Part shown: piece after piece, positions 9,795 to 20,039 of the stretch
Numbering within the stretch: position 1 is the stretch's first letter
Layout of the letters: each line of letters opens with the position of its first letter
Assembly (NCBI GenBank): GCA_963722495.1
Contig: CAVRND010000029.1
Location: 1-64,000, forward strand
DNA length: 64,000 bases
Source: Hyphomicrobium_A sp963722495
GTDB taxonomy: Bacteria; Pseudomonadota; Alphaproteobacteria; Rhizobiales; Hyphomicrobiaceae
Direction: 5' to 3'
Program-made: the position numbers and the translations under genes
Notes under the pieces: generated by a model
What the model saw: only the letters and a program-made list of their open reading frames with translations
What the model was told of the DNA's origin: nothing
Database searches by the model: none

Positions 9795-10019
9795 CTACTC
9801 CTCGGAAGAACCGTCGCCATTCCTAATCACACCATAGTCGCCGGACCGCATGGCTCGGTTCGGCTCCGCCTTCAGCGCCATCATACCGAGGCGAAGAAGC
9901 TGCCTCACCGCCGCCGCTCGGCTCGGCATGCGCTGCTGAAAGCGATAGTCGTCGATGGCGGCCAGCTCTTCGTCGTCCAACATGATCTGAAGACGCGTCT
10001 CGCGGGATAGACCTGTCAT
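9795..10019 (-). CDS. ribbon-helix-helix-like small protein
   Basis: A 74-residue protein with a predicted beta strand (RLQIMLDDEELAAIDDYRF) followed by two helices (MPSRAAAVRQLLRLGM), the layout of CopG/Arc-type ribbon-helix-helix DNA binders common in Hyphomicrobiales. AGGAGG lies 7-8 bases before the ATG at 10019. It stands alone, with no toxin partner beside it, so an antitoxin role is not supported. Confidence 0.75.
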   Translation of the reverse strand: MTGLSRETRLQIMLDDEELAAIDDYRFQQRMPSRAAAVRQLLRLGMMALKAEPNRAMRSGDYGVIRNGDGSSEE

Positions 10020-10224
10020 GGGGAGCCCTCCTGTGTGCTCCCAAAACGCTCTTTGAGCTAGGTGAGTTCCCTCATCAACCTGCGCCGGTTACTCATTCGG
10101 GGGACGAGCCCGCGACTGCTCATGATTTGCCTTAGTGCCTTAGCAAGTCAGCGGCGGATTTACGCGGCGGTGAGTCGCGCGCAGGACTGGGGGCGAGGGT
10201 TGGTGGTGGACTGAGGAGTACGTA

Positions 10225-10542
10225 ATGATCGTCCACGGCAATGAAATCATGGAGCCCGAAGAACTCGCTGAATTGGGCGCGGTGTTTGACGAGACCTGGG
10301 CCGTTCTGAGTAGGACAGTCGGCGACGATGCTGAGCACCGGGTGGCTCTAGCCTGTATTTTGGTCCGGCTTGCTCAACTGAGACAACTTAGCCCCGAGCA
10401 GATGAAGGCTACGGCCCTACGGAGGCTATGCCCAGAACCCAATCTGGAGATGACTGCACTCAGCATCGAGACGGGTGTCGAGCGCGCGGAGGTCTACCAA
10501 TGCCACGATACTTTTTCAACTTGCACACAGATAACTGCGTGA
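10225..10542 (+). CDS. conserved hypothetical protein of small alpha-helical type
   Basis: A 105-residue soluble protein with a helical core (ELAELGAVFDETW; HRVALACILVRLAQLRQLSP) like short unnamed proteins frequent in Rhizobiales that begin with an acidic helix and carry an LSPEQMKATALRRL-type motif. GAGGAG at 10213-10218 precedes the ATG by 6 bases. Its last 43 bases overlap the DUF6894 gene. No function known. Confidence 0.65.
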   Translation: MIVHGNEIMEPEELAELGAVFDETWAVLSRTVGDDAEHRVALACILVRLAQLRQLSPEQMKATALRRLCPEPNLEMTALSIETGVERAEVYQCHDTFSTCTQITA

Positions 10543-10721
10543 AGCTTGATCTCGACGGCACGGTTTTTCCGACGCTGGAAGCTGCTGTGGCCGACGCAGG
10601 CCAGGCGCGCATCGAGTTCATTAGGGACCAAGGTATTCGTTCGGCGAAAGGCCTATGCCGCTTCGAGATTACGGATGTCCGCGGACGCACCATGGCCGCA
10701 GTTCCCCGCGGCGATATGTAG
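10500..10721 (+). CDS. DUF6894 family protein
   Basis: A 73-residue protein beginning MPRYFFNLHTDN, with the expected LDGTVFPTLEAAVADA and CRFEITDVRGRTMAAVP segments, which together define DUF6894. GGAGGT at 10488-10493 lies inside the upstream gene and sets the start at the ATG of 10500. It overlaps the preceding gene in another frame, so the two are probably translationally coupled. Function unknown; such proteins are abundant in Hyphomicrobiales. Confidence 0.8.
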   Translation: MPRYFFNLHTDNCVKLDLDGTVFPTLEAAVADAGQARIEFIRDQGIRSAKGLCRFEITDVRGRTMAAVPRGDM

Positions 10722-10939
10722 AAACGTATCCACCGCAGTGTCACCGACGTGATGCTCGATCCCTGCCAAACGATATCGAACGCCGCTCCGTTGGTGGAGC
10801 GTCCTTGTCGAGCCCGACGGGCCGGCGACCGACAAGCGCCGCGGCGGACCCGTCAAGGTGAAGGCACACGGTCAGGTCGCCAGCCTGCTGCGCGACGACA
10901 AATCGTCAGAAGCCGTCAATTCGTTTCGTAGGGTTTTGT

Positions 10940-11016
<77 letters not shown>

Positions 11017-11270
11017 TCACCTAACGAGCCTCCGAACCGGGCGAACCTAGCCGATGTCTGCGGGAGGGGCCGTCGCACTCCGGAAGGGGCGACGACAAAG
11101 GCCGCCCGTCGCCGAGCGGCCTCTCGATGGCCGGCTTATAGCACAAATTCCGCGCCTGTGAAGCCCACCGTCCAGCTTCCGCAACATTCTTCTCGCGACG
11201 TTTTGGCGGGTAGGCCGGCATTCGCAGCAAAGAAAGGGCTCGGCGCGGTCTATTCAACGAGGACAGCGCC

Positions 11271-11762
11271 ATGTTCGATCCCGACAGCACGGCCCTCTCG
11301 GAGGGCGTCATCGCCGCCGCGGCTGCTGCTCGCCGTCGGGCTGGGCGCCGTCATCGGCTTCGAGCGCGAGCAGCTGGCCCGGCCGGCCGGCCTGCGCACG
11401 CACATGCTGACGGCGCTGGCTGCCGCGGTGTTCACCATCATCACCATGGAGATCCACGCCGGCGTGTGCGCGAGTCCGCGGGCCACAGCGCCGATCCGAT
11501 CCGCGTCATCGAGGCGGTGACGGCGGGCGTCGCGTTCCTGGCGGCAGGCGCCATCTTCCGCTCGCAGGGCGACGTGAAGGGCCTGACGACGGGGGCAGGC
11601 ATGTGGCTCGCCGGCGCCATCGGCGTCGCCTGCGGGGCCGGATACTGCATGCTTGCCGTGATGGCGACGGTGCTGGCGGCGTTCATCCTCGTCGCCGTGC
11701 GCTGGCTCGGAGGCTACGCCAAGGGCAGGGAGGAGGACGCGCGAACGCGACGTCGACGCTGA
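11271..11762 (+). CDS. MgtC/SapB family membrane protein, frameshifted
   Basis: A ~163-residue inner-membrane protein. The signature RLLLAVGLGAVIGFEREQL is followed by RPAGLRTHMLTALAAAVF, then a glycine-rich helix pair with EAVTAGVAFLAAGAIFRSQG and VKGLTTGAGMWLAGAIGVA. These lie in three frames with breaks near 11320 and 11470. GAGGA precedes the ATG at 11271. MgtC-like proteins affect Mg2+/phosphate homeostasis or F-ATPase in some bacteria; the long ACT-like C-terminal domain of MgtC itself is absent. Confidence 0.83.
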   Translation: MFDPDSTALSEGVIAAAAAARRRAGRRHRLRARAAGPAGRPAHAHADGAGCRGVHHHHHGDPRRRVRESAGHSADPIRVIEAVTAGVAFLAAGAIFRSQGDVKGLTTGAGMWLAGAIGVACGAGYCMLAVMATVLAAFILVAVRWLGGYAKGREEDARTRRRR

Positions 11763-11769
11763 CGCGGGC

Positions 11770-12129
11770 TCAGGTCGCGGCCGCCGCGGTCGCCGCGCGG
11801 CGCTGCGCGCTCGCCTTGTGATGGGCGCGGATGAAATAGATGTTGCGGCTGTAGATCACGAGCCCCATGCCCTGGCCCAGCATGAACACGGGGTCGAGCC
11901 GGTAGATCGCGTAGGCGAACAGCATCGCGCCGCCGAAAAGGCTGAAATACCAGAACGTCTCCGGCACGATGGAGCGGCGCGCGCGCTCGCTGGCGATCCA
12001 TTGCACGATGAAGCGCATGGAGAACATGAGCTGGGCGAGGAAGCCGACGCCGAGCCACGCCTTCTCGGTGACGGGCGTCGACACCCACCACTGGCCGAGC
12101 TGCGCGCGAGCTTGTGCGAGAAAATCCAT
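11770..12129 (-). CDS. lipid-A-disaccharide synthase N-terminal domain protein
   Basis: An intact 119-residue membrane protein with three helices. WLGVGFLAQLMFSMRFIVQW and FWYFSLFGGAMLFAYAIYR match the LAB_N domain, which is found free-standing beside envelope glycosyltransferases. It lies downstream of a DPM1-like GT2 gene on the same strand and opposite a GT39 gene. In this setting such proteins are thought to assist lipid-linked sugar handling; the precise role is not known. Confidence 0.88.
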   Translation of the reverse strand: MDFLAQARAQLGQWWVSTPVTEKAWLGVGFLAQLMFSMRFIVQWIASERARRSIVPETFWYFSLFGGAMLFAYAIYRLDPVFMLGQGMGLVIYSRNIYFIRAHHKASAQRRAATAAAAT

Positions 12130-12238
12130 GTGCTGTCGTCCCTGATGCGGATGCGTTGCGCGACGTTCAGCTCTTGTCGCCGGCGCTCGACCCGCGCCCC
12201 GTCGTCGTTCACTGGCTTCAGGCGCGTGGCGATGTCGG

Positions 12239-12982
12239 TCACGGGCTCAGCTCCGGGTGCCGCTCGGCGATGCGCGGCACGTCGCGTGCGCCGCCGGAGC
12301 CACGTGACGCCGACGAGGTCATAGAGGCCGACCAGGGCGCGATTGAGATTGTTGTACTTGGAGACGCCCGCCAGCCGCGGCCGGTCGTTGACCGGCACGT
12401 AGGCGACCTCGTAGCCGTAGGTCTGGAACAGCGCCGGCAGGTAGCGGTGCATGCTGGTGAAAAACGGCAGCCGCAAGAACGCCTCGCGCCAGTAAACCTT
12501 GATGCCGCAGCCGGTGTCGGGGCAGTCGTCCTTCAGCACCTTGTCGCGGATCCAGTTGGCGGCGCGCGAGGCCCACCGCTTCGACCCGGTGTCCTTGCGC
12601 TCGGTGCGCACGCCGTTGACGAGGGCCGGGCCGCTGCTGGCCCGGCGGGCCGAGCGGCTCCAGAAGGCGCGGGATGTCGCGCGGGTCGTTCTGGCCGTCG
12701 CCGTCCATGGTGGCGATGACGGGGCTCGTGGCGGCGAGGATGCCCGAGCGCAGCGCGGCGCTCTGCCCGCTGCGGCTTGTCGTGGCGCAGATAGCGCAGG
12801 CCGGGGAAGTTGCCGCTATCGATCAGCGGCTTGATCTCGGCCGGCGTCGCGTCGTCGCTGGCGTCGTCGACGACGATCAGCTCGGCGAGCCGCGGCGGCG
12901 GCACGGCCGCATACGTCTCCTCGATGAGGCGCCCGATATTGCCGGCCTCGTTGAGCGCCGGAATGACGACGGTGACGCGCAT
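12239..12982 (-). CDS. GT2 glycosyltransferase, DPM1/polyprenyl-phosphate sugar synthase-like, frameshifted
   Basis: Joined frames give ~247 residues of a GT-A fold enzyme that charges a polyprenyl phosphate with a sugar at the cytoplasmic membrane face. MRVTVVIPALNEAGNIGRLI starts the Rossmann-like domain. ELIVVDDASDDAT and ATMDGDGQNDP carry the aspartates that bind nucleotide and metal. The C-terminal half has DCPDTGCGIKVYWREAF, FTSMHRYLPALFQTYGYEV and RPRLAGVSKYNNLNRAL, typical of DPM1-like enzymes. Breaks lie near 12310, 12610 and 12760; the stop is most likely the TGA at 12239-12241, in a frame reading RDVPRIAERHPELSP. Sugar unknown. Confidence 0.83.
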
Positions 12983-13276
12983 CAAGTGCCCCTGTCCCGC
13001 AGGCTTGCCGCGACGCCCCTAGATACCCCGTGAGTGGCCGTAAGGATACCCGTCTTCCGCTCCGGCTTCCAACCTAGTAAATGCGCGCCGCCCGAGGCCG
13101 TCGCGTCAAGGCTCGGCGGTAGGTACAGCCTGGTATCGCCGATGCAGATGCGGCGAAGATGGCGGCGCGCCTAGGGCGGCGGCATCTTCACGCGGCTCTC
13201 TCAACCTAGTAAATGACCTGCCGTGGCGGCCCTTGGCCGAGCTCTCCCTGCAACAGCAGACTGCGGAGAGCGCGCC
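12983..13276. other. divergent intergenic region with 14-bp direct repeats
   Basis: CAACCTAGTAAATG occurs twice (13070-13083 and 13202-13215), 132 bases apart, between the divergent GT2 and GT39 genes. An imperfect palindrome with GAAGATG and CATCTTC arms lies between them around 13156-13190. These may be sites for one regulator; no promoter hexamers are convincing. Confidence 0.35.
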
Positions 13277-14767
13277 ATGTCAGTCTCCCCCGGCCTCGCC
13301 TCCAGCGGCCGCGACGTCAACTGGTTCTCGGTCCTCCTCGCCGGCCTCGCCGCGCTGCTCTGCGTGCGGCTGGTCGCGCTCTACGCGAACGCCACCGACC
13401 TGTTCTTCGACGAGGCGCAGTACTGGGCCTGGAGCGAGGAGCCGGCGCTCGGCTACTACTCCAAGCCGCCGCTCATCGCCTGGATCATCGGCGCCGCGAC
13501 GAGGCGTGCGGCGCCGGCGAAGCGTGCGTGCGCCTGCCCTCGCCGCTGCTGCACACGGCGACCGCGCTGGCCGTCTTCTGGCTCGGGCGCCGCCTCTATG
13601 ACGCGCGCGTCGGCGCGCTGTCGGCGCTCGCCTTCGCGACGCTGCCCGGCGTCTCGCTGTCGGCCGGCCTCATCTCGACCGACGTGCCGCTGCTGCTGTG
13701 CTGGGCGCTGGCGCTGGTCGGCTTCGCGGCGCTGTTCGAAACCGACGAGCTGTGGCCGGCGCTGCTGCTCGGCGTGGCCTTCGGCGTCGGCCTCAACGCC
13801 AAGTACGCCATGGCCTGGTTCGTGATGTGCGCGGCGGTCTATCTCGTGGTCACGCCGCAGCGGCGCAGCGGTGCTGCGCGACTGGCGGCTTTATCTGGCG
13901 CTCGGCATCGGTCTGCTGCTGATCGCGCCGAACCTCGCGTGGAACTACGCCACAGGTTCGCGACCTTCTCGCACACGGCCGACAACGCCAACTGGGGCGG
14001 CTCGCTGCTGCACCCGAACAAGGCGCTCGAGTTCTTCGGCGCGCAGTTCGGCGTGTTCGGGCCGATCCTGTTCGGCGCCTTCCTGGTCATCGTCTGGCGC
14101 GCCTGCCGCGAGCGGCTGCCCGAGCCGGACCGGCTGCTGCTGGCGTTCTCGGTGCCGATCATCGCCGTCATCCTGGTGCAGGCGTTCCTGTCGCGCGCCC
14201 ACGCCAACTGGGCGGCGCCCGCCTACGTGGCCGGCGACCGTGCTCGTCATCGCGACGATGGTGCGCGACGGCGCCTGGGGCTGGCTGAAGGCCTCGTTCA
14301 TCGTCCACGCTGTCATGCTGGCGCTGATCGTGTTCGGCACCGCGACGGCCGGGCAGGTGCCGCTGCCGCTCAAAACCGATCCGTTCGCGCGCACGCTCGG
14401 CTGGCACGATCTGGCCAAAGCGACGCGCGCCGAGCTCGCCCGGGCCGCCGCGGCCGGTAAGCCCTATGCCGCCGTGCTGTCGGACGACCGCTCCGTCACG
14501 GCCGAGCTTCTCTATTATATGCGCGATGAGCCGACGCCGATCCTCGCCTGGCGACCCGGCGCGCCGCACGATCACTTCGAGCTGACGCGGCCGTTCACCG
14601 CCGCGACGCCGTCGCCCGTGCTGCTGGTGCGCGCCGACGACGGCGTGCCGCCTGCCATCGAATCGTTCGCCAGCGTCGAGAAGGTCGCCGATCGAATGCT
14701 GCCCGCAGGTGACAACGAGCAACGGCATGTGACGTTCTACTCCCTGGCGGGGTACAAGGGCCAATGA
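13277..14767 (+). CDS. GT39/ArnT-like membrane glycosyltransferase, frameshifted
   Basis: A ~496-residue polytopic inner-membrane enzyme that moves a sugar from a polyprenyl-phosphate carrier to an envelope acceptor. FFDEAQYWAWSEEPALGYYS is the first periplasmic loop with the catalytic Asp-Glu pair of the PMT family. A long run of helices follows, including GVSLSAGLISTDVPLLLCWA and ALEFFGAQFGVFGPILFGAF, and then a soluble C-terminal domain. Breaks lie near 13500, 13865, 13955 and 14240. The start ATG at 13277 follows GGAGAG. Its stop overlaps pabB as ATGA. With the GT2 and LAB_N genes it resembles the Rgt-type sets that decorate rhizobial lipopolysaccharide. Confidence 0.85.
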
Positions 14768-16619
14768 CGGCAGCCGATCGCACGCACGAGGGCCTCGAGC
14801 TTCCGACTGAAGAGGCCGCGGCGCTTTCCGAGACGTTCGTCCTGCTCGACAACAATTCGGGCACCGGACCGCCGTCGCTGCTGTTCTCCGAGCCGCAGGA
14901 CATCATCGCCGCCTGGACGCCCGAGGAGGTTCCGGCGGCGCTGGAGCGCATCGAGGACGGCGTCGCCGCCGGTCTGCATGCGGCCGGCTTCTTCGCCTAC
15001 GAGCTCGGCTATGTGCTGGAGCCGAAGCTCGCCGCGCTCATGCCGGAAAAGCGCAACGTGCCGCTGATGTGGATCGGGCTCTACAAGGCGCCGGCCGAGA
15101 TGACGAGCGCCGAGGTCGAGCACTGGCTGGCGACGCACACGCGCTCAGGCGACTTTTCATTTCACCGACGTCAAGCTGAGCCTGGGACGAAGCGCAGTAT
15201 CTGACGCGCTTCACCGAGGTGATCGAGAAGATCCGCGCCGGCGACATCTATCAGCTCAACCTCACCTTCAAGGCGCGCTTCAAACTCGAGGGCTCGCCGC
15301 TGACGTTCTTCCTCGACCTGCGCCAGAAGCAGCGCGTCGCCTATGGCGGCATCGTCGACACGGGCGAGGTGACGGTGCTGTCGGCGTCGCCCGAGCTGTT
15401 CATCGAGCAGCACGGCCGCACGGTGTTCACGCGGCCGATGAAGGGCACTGCGCCGCGTGCCGGCACGCCCGACGCCGACGCGATCGCCCGCAAGCAGCTC
15501 GCCGCCGACGTAAAGCAGCGCGCCGAGAACCTGATGATCGTCGACCTGATGCGCAACGACATCGGCCGCATCGCCGAGATCGGCAGCGTCGACGTCACGG
15601 ACCTGTTCACGGTCGAGACATACAAAACGCTGCACCAGATGACCTCGGGCGTGCGCGCCACCCTGAAGAAGGGCGTCGACACGGCGGAGCTGCTGCGCGG
15701 CATCTTCCCGCCCGGCTCCATTATCGGCGCGCCCAAGATCCGCGCCATGGAGCTGATCCGCCAGCTCGAGACCGAGCCGCGCGGCGTCTACTGCGGCGCC
15801 ATCGGCTACATCTCGCCGGACGGGCAACTCTCTGTTCAACGTGGCCATCCGCACGGCGGTCATCTTTCGCAACGCCGACGGCGAGATGGGCATCGGCTCG
15901 GGCGTCGTGTTCGACAGCCAGGGGCCGAAGGAATACGCCGAGTGCCTGTTGAAGATGAAGTTCCTCACCGATCCGGTGAAGCGCTTCGAGCTGATCGAGA
16001 CGATGCTGTTCGACCGCGAGGCGGGCGGCTTCGTGCTGCTGGAGCGGCACATCGAGCGGCTGGCGACATCGGCGCGCTATTTCGCCTACGTCTATGACGA
16101 AGCGGCGGTGCGCCGCGCGCTCGAGGGTGCCGTTGCCGGCAAAGCCGGGCGGCTGCGCGTGCGTCTGTTGCTCGCTGAGGACGGCAAGCTGACGGTGACG
16201 ACGACCCCTCTGCCGTCCGCCGATCCGAACGCCGTCATGCGCTTTGCACTGTCTCGTCGCGCGTCGACAGCTCGGACCTGTTCTTGTTCCACAAGACGAC
16301 GCGCCGCGAGCTCTACGATCGCGAGTGGCAGGAGTACGCCGACCGCCTGGGCACCGACGAGGTCATCTATCTCAACGAGCGCGGCGAACTCGCCGAGGGC
16401 AGCCGCACGACCATCTTCATCGAGCGCGACGGCACGCTGCTGACGCCGCAACTCGGCGCCGGACTGCTGCCCGGCACGTTGCGCGCGGAATTAATTGCTG
16501 AAGGGAAGGCGGAGGAGGCCGTGCTGACGCTTGCCGACCTGCAATCGGCGGACGCGATCTTCCTCGGCAACTCGGTGCGCGGGCTCGTTCCGGCGACGCG
16601 CGTCGATGTCGTGAGGTAG
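14764..16619 (+). CDS. pabB: aminodeoxychorismate synthase component I fused to aminodeoxychorismate lyase (PabBC), frameshifted
   Basis: A ~617-residue cytoplasmic fusion for 4-aminobenzoate synthesis in the folate pathway. Residues ~1-390 are the chorismate-binding half: IEKIRAGDIYQLNLTF, FTRPMKGTAPR, ENLMIVDLMRNDIGRIA and PPGSIIGAPKIRAMELI are all visible. From about residue 410 a class IV aminotransferase-like lyase follows (ELIETMLFDREAGGFVLLER; EVIYLNERGELAEGSRTTIF; LLPGTLRAELI). Breaks lie near 15170 (an extra T), 15830 and 16245. The start overlaps the upstream GT39 stop. Such PabB-PabC fusions are standard in alphaproteobacteria. Confidence 0.9.
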
Positions 16620-16650
16620 CCGCCGCAGTCGTGCTGCGGCGGATATTATT
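16620..16650. terminator. hairpin at the pabBC 3' end
   Basis: CCGCCGCAG (16620-16628), loop TCGTG, CTGCGGCGG (16634-16642) form a perfect 9-bp stem, followed by the A/T-rich ATATTATT. It starts at the pabBC stop and also lies just past the stop of the opposite small gene, so it may serve both. Confidence 0.55.
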
Positions 16651-16834
16651 CGATGACGGTTTCGTCGGTAGCGATGGCACCAACCTTCGGGTTGGTGACG
16701 GCAGCGCCCCCGAGCATCGCGGCAAGCAGGAATGCAAACGCCGCAACCGTCAATACAGCCGCGATGACGATCTCGCGCGTCGAGCGGCGTATACGTTCCG
16801 CGTATGAATCAAATTGGTCGAGCTTCCATCTCAT
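16646..16834 (-). CDS. possible 62-residue single-pass membrane protein
   Basis: A basic N-terminus (RRSTREIV) precedes one clear helix (AAVLTVAAFAFLLAAMLGGA) and a short polar tail ending TDETVIE. The layout is that of small inner-membrane proteins. The ribosome site is weak. Bases 16678-16697, inside the frame, form a perfect 8-bp hairpin with a TTCG tetraloop, which could mean the region is partly an RNA element. No family recognised. Confidence 0.5.
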   Translation of the reverse strand: MRWKLDQFDSYAERIRRSTREIVIAAVLTVAAFAFLLAAMLGGAAVTNPKVGAIATDETVIE

Positions 16835-16927
16835 GGCGCGAGAATTCGACGATCGTGTGCGCCGGCACCAGAGCGCTGAGTGCCGCGCGACAGAAGCGCA
16901 CAGAATTACTCATATGTCAGAAGGGTT

Positions 16928-17104
16928 CTAAAGACCGCGCATAATGCAGCCAAAGACGAGGATGATCTGCGCCAGCAGCAAAGCCCAGAATTCGTTACCG
17001 GTAATAAAGGGTACCTGGGCTCCAAAGAATTTAATGATCAGCACAGTGACCGTCAGAATGACGGACAGCATGAACGTCACGATGCCCGGTGCTTTAAGTC
17101 CCAT
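16928..17104 (-). CDS. 58-residue two-helix membrane protein
   Basis: A short hydrophobic protein with two predicted helices (IVTFMLSVILTVTVLIIKFF and FWALLLAQIILVFGCIM) and a small polar loop. The ATG at 17104 is chosen because GGGGAG lies 8 bases upstream; the longer frame from 17383 lacks support. The hydrophobic pattern and ribosome site make a real gene likely. Function unknown; similar short membrane proteins occur as conserved hypotheticals in Hyphomicrobiales. Confidence 0.65.
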   Translation of the reverse strand: MGLKAPGIVTFMLSVILTVTVLIIKFFGAQVPFITGNEFWALLLAQIILVFGCIMRGL

Positions 17105-17271
17105 CGTATCTACTCCCCTTGATGCCATGCGATCCGCATAACGCCCCGCAAGGCGCTCCCCTGAGCCGGCGCCGATTCGGCCGGCCCCCGTCGGCTTATA
17201 GCAGGCGCAACTCGGGATGGCACTGCGAGGGCAGGTTGGGCTGGGGACGGCTGCGGCAAGTGGGGTCACCG

Positions 17272-19120
17272 CTATGCAACTGCCTGTTTCCGCGGCCGGG
17301 CAAAGAACAGGCGGCGCAGCAACAGCAGCAGCAGCAGCGTGAGGAAGAGCGCTCCCACGATCACGAAGGGGTGCTTTTCCCACAGCAGAATGGGACTGAC
17401 GCGGCCGTCGGCGACGAGGCGCAGGTCCTGACTGATGATCCCGGGATCAAGGCCGCCTCCCGTGCGCAGCATCATGGAGACGGCGGCAGACTGATCGGCG
17501 CTGGCGACGACTGCCTGGCGCACGCTCTCGGACGACAGCGAGTGGATCGTCGCCGGGTTGGCCGCAACCGCGTGCAGCACACGCTCGCGCGGTTCCTTCT
17601 GCAGTCCCGTGAGGTAGCGCGACAGGCTCGAGAGCTCGTCCTCGGTGAGGCTGCGCGCCAGGTTCTTCAGATCGTTATCTGGAAGCTCGAACAGGGTATC
17701 GCGGGCGCCGCGGTCGATGGAGGCGAGGCGCACGATGGCGAGCTGATCGTCGAGGGCCAGCAAGCGCGTCAGCGCGGCGCGGCTCAGCTGATCGGGCTGC
17801 GTGCGGCGATAGAGGCTGTACTCGACGATCTTCGGCAGATCATCGCCGGCGAGCGCCGACCACTTGAGGCCGGTGTCGATCGAGCGCGTCTCGCGCGCGA
17901 TGTCCATGGCCGGCGCCGGCAGGGTGTTGATGGCCGTGCTGAGCGTGCCGTCGTCGAGGCGCTTCAGGATGCCGGCCTCGCCCTCCCCGGCCAGCAGCAG
18001 CGCGACGACCTCGTCGAGGCGTGGCAGGGCCGCCGGCTTCAGCGAATCGACAAAGGCTTTGAACTTCGGATTGCGTTCCGCAAGGCCGAGGGCTTCGGCG
18101 TGGGCGCTGCGGAAGTCGCGCCAGATCTCGATTACGCGGTCGGCAGTGGCGGCACCGATCTCCTGGACGTGGCCGGAGATCTGTTCGGCAAATGTCTTCG
18201 CCAGCTCTTCCTGGACCTTGTCCTTGTTTTCCTTCGACTTCATCTCGGTGGCGATGATCGGCAGCACGCCGTTGCGCAAGTCCCAGATGTCCTTGGCGAT
18301 GAGCACAAGGCCGATGCCGCCGGCGACGACGGATACCAGGCGGGCCAGAACGCTGCCGACGATGCGCTCGCCGACGCGCGCAGCCATGTTGGCCAGTTGG
18401 CGGCGCATTAGCAGCACGGCAGCGCCGGCGATGCCGCCGCTCGAATTCGCGCAGCACGGCGCTGGACGACATCTCGGCGGCGCCCTTGTTGGGGTCGATG
18501 GCGATACCCTTGCCGGCATCGCCTTCGATGACGGCGCGCGAGGCCGTCTCGCCATAACGGGCGCCGACGAACGCCTTCAGGCAGGCGAGCGCCGGCTCGG
18601 CCGCATCTCGGCTGGCGAACTCCATCTGCTTGCCGACCTCGTTGCCGACGCCGACGGCGAGTTGCTCCAGAGCCGCCTTGATGGCGTCGGATCTATAGAC
18701 GCGCTCGGCGACGGCGGTGGCTAGCTCTTGCGCCTTCTGCTGGTCGGCGAGCGACTGCAAGAGGTTGCCCCAGCTCGTTTCCTTGCGGATTTCCTCGACC
18801 GCAAGGTCGACGCGGTCGTCGATGATCTGGTCCATGCCGATTCGGCGCCACTGGTCGCCGACGGCGGCGCGATAGTCGACATTGGCGATGCCGGCCTGCA
18901 GGGCGCGTACCGATATGCCCTGGATGGCGGTCCTGAAGGCGGCTTCGTCGCGCGACTGGCAGGCCTCGTAGTCGGCCTTGGACAGCGGCTGCGCAAATGA
19001 CGGCGCGACCTGTCCTACGACGATGGCGAGGGCGACGAGATGGGCGATCAGGCGACGTACGTGGGCGAGCAACGCAGCAGTGTCCTTCGGTCCGCGGCCG
19101 CTCCCATCCGGCGGCTGCAC
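17272..19120 (-). CDS. large exported/membrane protein of unknown function, one frameshift
   Basis: Joined frames give ~615 residues. The N-terminus has a signal-like hydrophobic segment ending SFAQ (about residues 22-45). A long mostly helical, charged region follows. A membrane segment near VGSVLARLVSVVAGGIGLVL comes next, then more helical sequence, and finally a strong C-terminal helix FVIVGALFLTLLLLLLL with a basic end. The frame breaks near 18435. The start is probably GTG at 19120. No domain was recognised. The architecture suggests a periplasmic coiled protein anchored at both ends; it stands alone on its strand. Confidence 0.7.
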
Positions 19121-20000
19121 TTAACCATCTAATCACCTAGAATATGGGGTGTCGATTGCGCTCGCAGCGTGACATTGCCGGCGAGTGCTTGTCGGCGGAG
19201 GGGCACTTCTGTCGTTCGGCCCCGATCGGTTCGAACGATGTTGTTGGGTGCCTTTGGGCGGCAAACCATCGTCCGGGGCGGTCGCGGGCGGATCACAAAT
19301 TCTTTCACATTTGCGCAAGAGGGCGTTGGCGTCAGGACGAGCGTTGCACGCTGTGTGGTATCTGCATTACTATTGTGCGCGCACTGCCCATTTGCCCAGC
19401 TTTCGCCTTGATTGTGGCGGCGGCACAACACCGGGTTGCGTAGATTAATAATGTTTGCACTGCACTAATTCGCAAGAACCGAGAACACGCGTAGGTTCAC
19501 CGAATTGAGTTGGGTTGAGAAGCGGCGCTTTTTCAATGCGTTCTGCCGTCCCGCAGCAAAAATGGCGAGCCCCGTCTTGCGCCTGGCATACGCCATCGAG
19601 CGTGCGCCGCGGTGGCGTTGGGGTCGACACGGTTGCGACACCGTCTCGCCCCAAATCGTCAAATCCCGGCATCGGCGCCCTGCCGGTTGCGGGCCATTTG
19701 GCCACTGGTTGAGCAGGGGAGGACGGCGCTGATGGACGGGGCATTGGGCGACACGGCGGCGGGCTGCGGCAAGGTGCCCAATCGAACTTCGCAGCCGATC
19801 CGGTCAGTGAAACGTCTCCACCTCATCTCGTGCTGTGCGGGTACGGGATCTCTTTCAAAGCGGCTTCACCATATGAGCCTCAAGCCGGATTGCGATCGGC
19901 GTCATTGCTCGTTTGAGGAAACGAAAAAGAGAGAGTTTCAACGACATGCTCGGGTTAGGCGCGGAGAAGCTCGCGCTGACCGGGGTCTGTTGGGGATCAA
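19121..20000. other. 880-base stretch without a recognisable gene
   Basis: Several short frames exist here but none has a domain, a convincing ribosome site or a signal peptide. The stretch separates the divergent unknown membrane protein and alpha/beta hydrolase genes and may contain both promoters. Nothing further is visible. Confidence 0.5.
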
Positions 20001-20039
20001 TTGACTTCGTCAAGTATGCGAGCGAGTTCAGTTAACGAA

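Noticed and set aside
9795..10019. Antitoxin of a toxin-antitoxin pair
   Set aside because: The ribbon-helix-helix protein has no adjacent toxin-sized gene on the same strand.
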